Of a stretch of DNA of 64,000 bases, positions 60,691-64,000 are shown piece by piece. The stretch comes from Ruegeria arenilitoris (lineage in GTDB: Bacteria > Pseudomonadota > Alphaproteobacteria > Rhodobacterales > Rhodobacteraceae), in the NCBI RefSeq assembly GCF_013030265.1, contig NZ_WPZQ01000004.1, positions 310,001 through 374,000 on the forward strand, read 5' to 3'. Each line of letters opens with the position of its first letter. The first letter of the stretch is position 1. A program made the position numbers and the translations under genes. Under the pieces are notes generated by a model that saw only the letters and a program-made list of their open reading frames with translations, was not told the DNA's origin and did not search any database.

Positions 60691-61265
60691 ATGTATTTCA
60701 CCAACAGGAATCCTCCGATCAGGAGGAAGATGAAGAGTGTAAAGACCAGCCCCAGACGTTTCTCAATGAAATCCCGGATAGGTTCGCCGAACCCCCACAG
60801 CAGACCGGCGACGATATAGAATCGCAACGCACGTGCCAGAATCGAGGTTGCGATGAAAGTCCCAAGCGGCATTCCGGTCCAGCCGGACATGATAGTGATG
60901 ACCTTGTAGGGGAACGGGGTGATCCCGGCGGTCAGCACTGCCCAGAACCCGAAATCATTGAATCGCTGGTTGAACTCTTCCATGGCATGACCTTTGCCCA
61001 TCGCCTCAAGGATCGGCTGGCCAAGACTCTCATAGAAGAATGCCCCGATCGCATATCCAAGCATGCCACCAAGTACTGAAGCCACCAATGCAACGGTGGC
61101 GATCAACCAGGCACGCGATGGGCGCGCAAGAATCATGGGAATCATCAGAACGTCAGGTGGAATCGGAAAGAACGAACTTTCGACAAATGCTACGATTGCC
61201 AGCGCCCAGAGGGCATGAGGGTGATCCGCCAGACGAATTGTCCAGTCATAAAGCGATCGCAACAT
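60687..61265 (-). CDS. DedA/SNARE-associated family membrane protein (YqaA type)
   Basis: This 192-residue protein contains the family core ESSFFPIPPDVLMIPMI and LGGMLGYAIGAFFYESLGQPI, and ITPFPYKVITIMSGWTGMPLGTFI. DedA-like proteins work in membrane lipid homeostasis and flipping. It is the first gene of a two-gene unit with dsbB. Confidence 0.92.
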   Translation of the reverse strand: MLRSLYDWTIRLADHPHALWALAIVAFVESSFFPIPPDVLMIPMILARPSRAWLIATVALVASVLGGMLGYAIGAFFYESLGQPILEAMGKGHAMEEFNQRFNDFGFWAVLTAGITPFPYKVITIMSGWTGMPLGTFIATSILARALRFYIVAGLLWGFGEPIRDFIEKRLGLVFTLFIFLLIGGFLLVKYI

Positions 61266-61410
61266 TATATACTATGGTCCCAAGATCAGTTGGGGTTAGG
61301 CAAATCACGCACCTGCCAACGCGTCAACCGCTCTTGGTTGAACGAACGGGAAATTGGATGGTTTTTGCCTCTGGACCTTCCCGTTTTGTGACGCTAATTC
61401 ATTGCGCGTG

Positions 61411-61496
61411 GCCCAAGTGGCGGAATGGTAGACGCAGGGGATTCAAAATCCCCCGCCTTCACGGGCGTGAGAGTTCGAGTCTCTCCTTGGGCACCA
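61411..61496 (+). tRNA. tRNA-Leu (CAA anticodon)
   Basis: The acceptor pairs GCCCAAG with CTTGGGC. The anticodon stem is GGGGA/TCCCC with loop TTCAAAA (anticodon CAA, reads UUG). A long variable arm (GCCTTCACGGGC), the T loop GTTCGAGTC and an encoded CCA are present. Length 86 bases. Confidence 0.96.
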
Positions 61497-61864
61497 CAAC
61501 CCCTACATCGAAGTAGAACTAATTGTTTAAGCGTTGCAGCAGGTCGCTCCTTTGCGCTGCTTGCGACTACATACATGCGCTTGGATATGAACAACCTATA
61601 GGTGTCACGAGATTTGCGGATGTGTTCGTCAGGCGGGGAAACTCTCGCAAATATCGTCATATCTGAGGCTTTGCGCCCTTGATCCGGGCGCTGGCCTTGA
61701 CAATCGATGTGTCTGAATGAAACGTCGAATATGTTGGGAGAGTTTGGAAAATTCAGTGAGTTGTACCCGTTGCAAGACGGGCAAGTTTGACTTATCGGCA
61801 CGGTCCCCGGACGGGGGCAATGCGCCTTTTCCGTCTGCCAAACATAAAAATTGGGAGTTCATAA

Positions 61865-62833
61865 ATGAAAAACAGCAGCAAGCTCAGCCTCGGCGCGGTC
61901 ATCACCGCTGCCTTCATGGCTCCGGCCGCTTATGCCGAAGAGTTCATCACCATTGGTACTGGTGGTGTAACGGGCGTTTACTACCCGACCGGTGGCGCTA
62001 TCTGCCGTCTGGTGAACAAAGGACGTAAAGAGCATGGCGTGCGCTGCTCGGTCGAATCGACCGGTGGTTCCGTCTACAACATCAACACCATCCGCGAAGG
62101 CGAGCTGGAGTTTGGTGTTGCTCAGTCCGATTGGCAGTACCATGCGTATAACGGCAGCTCGAAATTCGAAGAGGCTGGCCCCTTCGAAAACCTGCGCGCC
62201 GTATTCTCGGTACACCCTGAGCCGTTCACAGTTGTTGCTCGTGCCGATTCCGGCATCACCAACTTCGAAGACCTGAAGGGCAAGCGCGTCAACATCGGTA
62301 ACCCCGGTTCCGGTCAGCGCGGCACCATGGAAGTCCTGTTGGGCGAAATGGGCTGGACCACTGACGACTTCGAACTGGCGACGGAACTGAAGGCGGCTGA
62401 ACAGTCGGCGGCTCTGTGCGACAACCAGATCGACGCAATGGTTTACACCGTTGGTCACCCATCGGGTTCGATCCAGGAAGCCACTACCGCGTGTGACTCG
62501 GTTCTGGTGAACGTAAGCGGCGGCGCTGTCGACAAGCTGGTCAACGACAACTCGTTCTACCGTACCGCAACCATCCCCGGTGGCATGTATCGTGGTTCGG
62601 ACGGCGACACCTCGACCTTTGGTGTTGGCGCGACTTTCGTAACCTCGGCTGACGTGTCGGATGACGCGGTTTACGCAGTTGTAAGCTCGGTCTTCGAAAA
62701 CTTCGATGACTTCAAAAAGCTGCACCCCGCGTTTGCGAACCTGAAGCCCGAAGAAATGATCGCAGACGGCCTGTCGGCTCCGCTGCATCCGGGTGCTGAG
62801 AAGTACTACAAAGAAAAAGGCTGGATTCAGTAA
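61865..62833 (+). CDS. TAXI-type TRAP transporter solute-binding protein
   Basis: This 322-residue protein has a signal peptide ([24 protein letters not shown]). The TAXI family start motif [28 protein letters not shown] and [30 protein letters not shown] is present, as is [36 protein letters not shown] proteins bind glutamate or other small carboxylates in some bacteria; substrate here unknown. It is preceded by GGGAG and followed by a terminator, then by the fused permease. The 368-base gap 61497-61864 upstream holds tRNA-Leu's end and no gene that I can support. Confidence 0.92.
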   Translation: MKNSSKLSLGAVITAAFMAPAAYAEEFITIGTGGVTGVYYPTGGAICRLVNKGRKEHGVRCSVESTGGSVYNINTIREGELEFGVAQSDWQYHAYNGSSKFEEAGPFENLRAVFSVHPEPFTVVARADSGITNFEDLKGKRVNIGNPGSGQRGTMEVLLGEMGWTTDDFELATELKAAEQSAALCDNQIDAMVYTVGHPSGSIQEATTACDSVLVNVSGGAVDKLVNDNSFYRTATIPGGMYRGSDGDTSTFGVGATFVTSADVSDDAVYAVVSSVFENFDDFKKLHPAFANLKPEEMIADGLSAPLHPGAEKYYKEKGWIQ

Positions 62834-62851
62834 TCCACCAGTGACTTTGGA

Positions 62852-62879
62852 ACGAGGCGCAGTTTTGCGCCTCGTTTTT
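62852..62879 (+). terminator. Terminator/attenuator between TAXI protein and permease
   Basis: ACGAGGCGCA and TGCGCCTCGT pair around GTTT and are followed by five T. It sits 65 bases before the permease start, so the permease would be transcribed only by readthrough, giving excess binding protein. Confidence 0.85.
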
Positions 62880-62943
62880 ACCGGCAGAACACCGGAACAA
62901 AAAAACCGCGCCGGAAACCGGCCGCAGGACGGGGAGAGATTTG

Positions 62944-64000
62944 ATGAGCGCTGATCAACAGGGCAATCGTCCGTTATCCGAAGAAGAACTGCAGGAACTG
63001 GTCGCATCCTCGGATGCGGGCGCACGTGATCCTGCTGGAAACGTAGGGCTGTTTTTGGCAATTGTCGCCGCAATCTGGTCTATTTTTCAGGTGGTTCTGG
63101 CGTCACCTTTATCCAATTACTTGTTGCCCGGAAGCGTCGTCAACAATGCCCGTCAGTTTCACCTTGCTTTTGCATTGTTCCTGGCTTTCGCGGCCTATCC
63201 TGCGCTGAAATCCAGTCCACGCAACTATATCCCGATTCAGGATTGGATCATGGGGATCATGGGCGCGGCAATCGCGCTGTATGGATATTTCTTCTACGAT
63301 AAGATCGTGAATGCGGGCGGTCTTGCGGATGATACCGACAAATGGGTTGCTCTGGCTGGATTGCTATTGCTGTTCGAGGCCGCGCGTCGCGCGCTTGGCC
63401 CGGCAATGGCGATCATCGCGACGATCTTCCTGGCTTACGTATTCTTTGGGTCTTCTGAATGGGTCCCCGAGGTTATCCGATGGAAAGGTGCGAGCCTTAA
63501 AAAGGCTATGAGCCACATGTGGATCACGTCCGAGGGCGTGTTTGGCATCGCCTTGGGTGTTTCCACCAAGTTCGTCTTCCTGTTCGTCCTGTTCGGCGCT
63601 TTGCTGGATAAAGCAGGGGCAGGGAACTACTTCATCAAGATGGCGTTTGGGGCGCTAGGCCACCTGCGCGGTGGACCGGCCAAAGCGGCCGTTGTTGGTT
63701 CTGCTGCGACTGGCCTGATCTCGGGCTCTTCGATCGCCAACGTTGTGACCACTGGTACGTTTACCATTCCGCTGATGAAGCGCGTTGGCTTCTCGAGCGA
63801 ACAGGCGGGATCGGTCGAGGTTGCCTCGTCGGTCAACGGTCAGATCATGCCGCCGGTTATGGGGGCTGCAGCCTTCCTGATGGTTGAATATGTCGGCATC
63901 TCTTATGTCGAGGTAATTACGCATGCCTTCTTGCCTGCGGCGATTTCGTACATCGCTCTGGTCTATATCGTTCACCTCGAGGCGGTTAAGCGGAACATGC
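62944..64000 (+). CDS. TRAP transporter fused permease (4TM-12TM), partial
   Basis: The gene runs past the right edge; about 352 codons are visible. It begins MSADQQGNRPLSEEELQELV at an ATG after GGGGAGAG. Membrane segments alternate throughout, first the DctQ-like part (VGLFLAIVAAIWSIFQVV, HLAFALFLAFAAYPAL, WIMGIMGAAIALYGYFFYD) and then the DctM-like part with FLFVLFGALLDKAGAGNYFI, GSAATGLISGSSIANVVTTG and VNGQIMPPVMGAAAFLMVEYVG. This is the fused-permease type typical of TAXI-TRAP systems. It pairs with the preceding solute-binding protein. Confidence 0.9.
   Translation, partial: MSADQQGNRPLSEEELQELVASSDAGARDPAGNVGLFLAIVAAIWSIFQVVLASPLSNYLLPGSVVNNARQFHLAFALFLAFAAYPALKSSPRNYIPIQDWIMGIMGAAIALYGYFFYDKIVNAGGLADDTDKWVALAGLLLLFEAARRALGPAMAIIATIFLAYVFFGSSEWVPEVIRWKGASLKKAMSHMWITSEGVFGIALGVSTKFVFLFVLFGALLDKAGAGNYFIKMAFGALGHLRGGPAKAAVVGSAATGLISGSSIANVVTTGTFTIPLMKRVGFSSEQAGSVEVASSVNGQIMPPVMGAAAFLMVEYVGISYVEVITHAFLPAAISYIALVYIVHLEAVKRNM

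Noticed and set aside
61394-61801. Minus-strand open frame of 135 codons overlapping tRNA-Leu
   Set aside because: Its C-terminal GETRTLTPVKAGDFESPAST is the well-known false peptide produced by reading tRNA-Leu backwards.
1-64000. CRISPR arrays, insertion sequences, integrases, prophage clusters
   Set aside because: No regularly spaced repeats, transposase motifs or phage structural genes were seen; the phage-type gene at 44179 is isolated.

Overview
The window is chromosomal DNA of a marine alphaproteobacterium, most likely a Roseobacter-group member of the Rhodobacteraceae (Ruegeria-like). This is inferred from the overall gene set: TRAP and TAXI transporters, form II CO-dehydrogenase-like genes, MttB-type methyltransferase, a B12-dependent ribonucleotide reductase, citramalate synthase, the DUF2849/DUF934 sulfate-assimilation operon, and an infC gene starting at a non-AUG codon. 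No rRNA, insertion sequence, integrase or CRISPR array was seen. Most of the sequence is ordinary, tightly packed bacterial genome.

Layout. 1-1.6 kb: fragment of a secreted protein, then a two-gene YeeE/YedE sulfur transporter preceded by two ATTC-N8-GAAT operators. 1.6-7.6 kb: molybdenum hydroxylase module (XdhC, MoeA-like protein, coxS-coxL-coxM with the form II motif). 7.6-11.9 kb: RpiR regulator divergent from a BKACE enzyme and a class III aminotransferase, plus a Rieske oxygenase. 12-17.9 kb: infC, fpr and the assimilatory sulfate reduction operon (cobA, DUF2849, cysI, cysH, DUF934) with a divergent Lrp/AsnC regulator. 18.4-26.1 kb: P450, then dctBD and dctPQM with paired dyad operators between them. 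26-33.8 kb: glycosyltransferase, guanidine-II riboswitch with its Gdx exporter, a yeast-type cytosine deaminase, tpiA, a 2OG oxygenase, Fe-S assembly proteins, a candidate small RNA, SPFH/NfeD, and a nucleoside hydrolase.

33.9-40 kb: tgt, lon (with an RpoH-like promoter), an amino-acid permease, tRNA-Val and a lipoprotein. 40.2-45.7 kb: nrdJ with a pair of NrdR-like boxes, followed by a low-GC gene resembling phage P63C/BstA-type proteins and then about 300 bases of highly structured, terminator-ended sequence that looks like a non-coding RNA. This pair is the most likely place for something undescribed. 45.7-64 kb: EF-hand protein, MttB homologue, outer-membrane barrel, aminotransferase, cysS, cimA, YceI/MarR/MFS, DNA repair and hydrolase genes, pseudouridine synthase, HNH nuclease, DsbB, DedA, tRNA-Leu, and a TAXI-TRAP system whose permease runs off the end.

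Regulatory logic readable from the sequence: sulfur sensing at the YeeE pair, C4-dicarboxylate sensing at dctPQM, guanidine sensing at gdx, dNTP sensing at nrdJ and heat shock at lon. All function names come from recognising protein families and motifs by eye. No database search was run.
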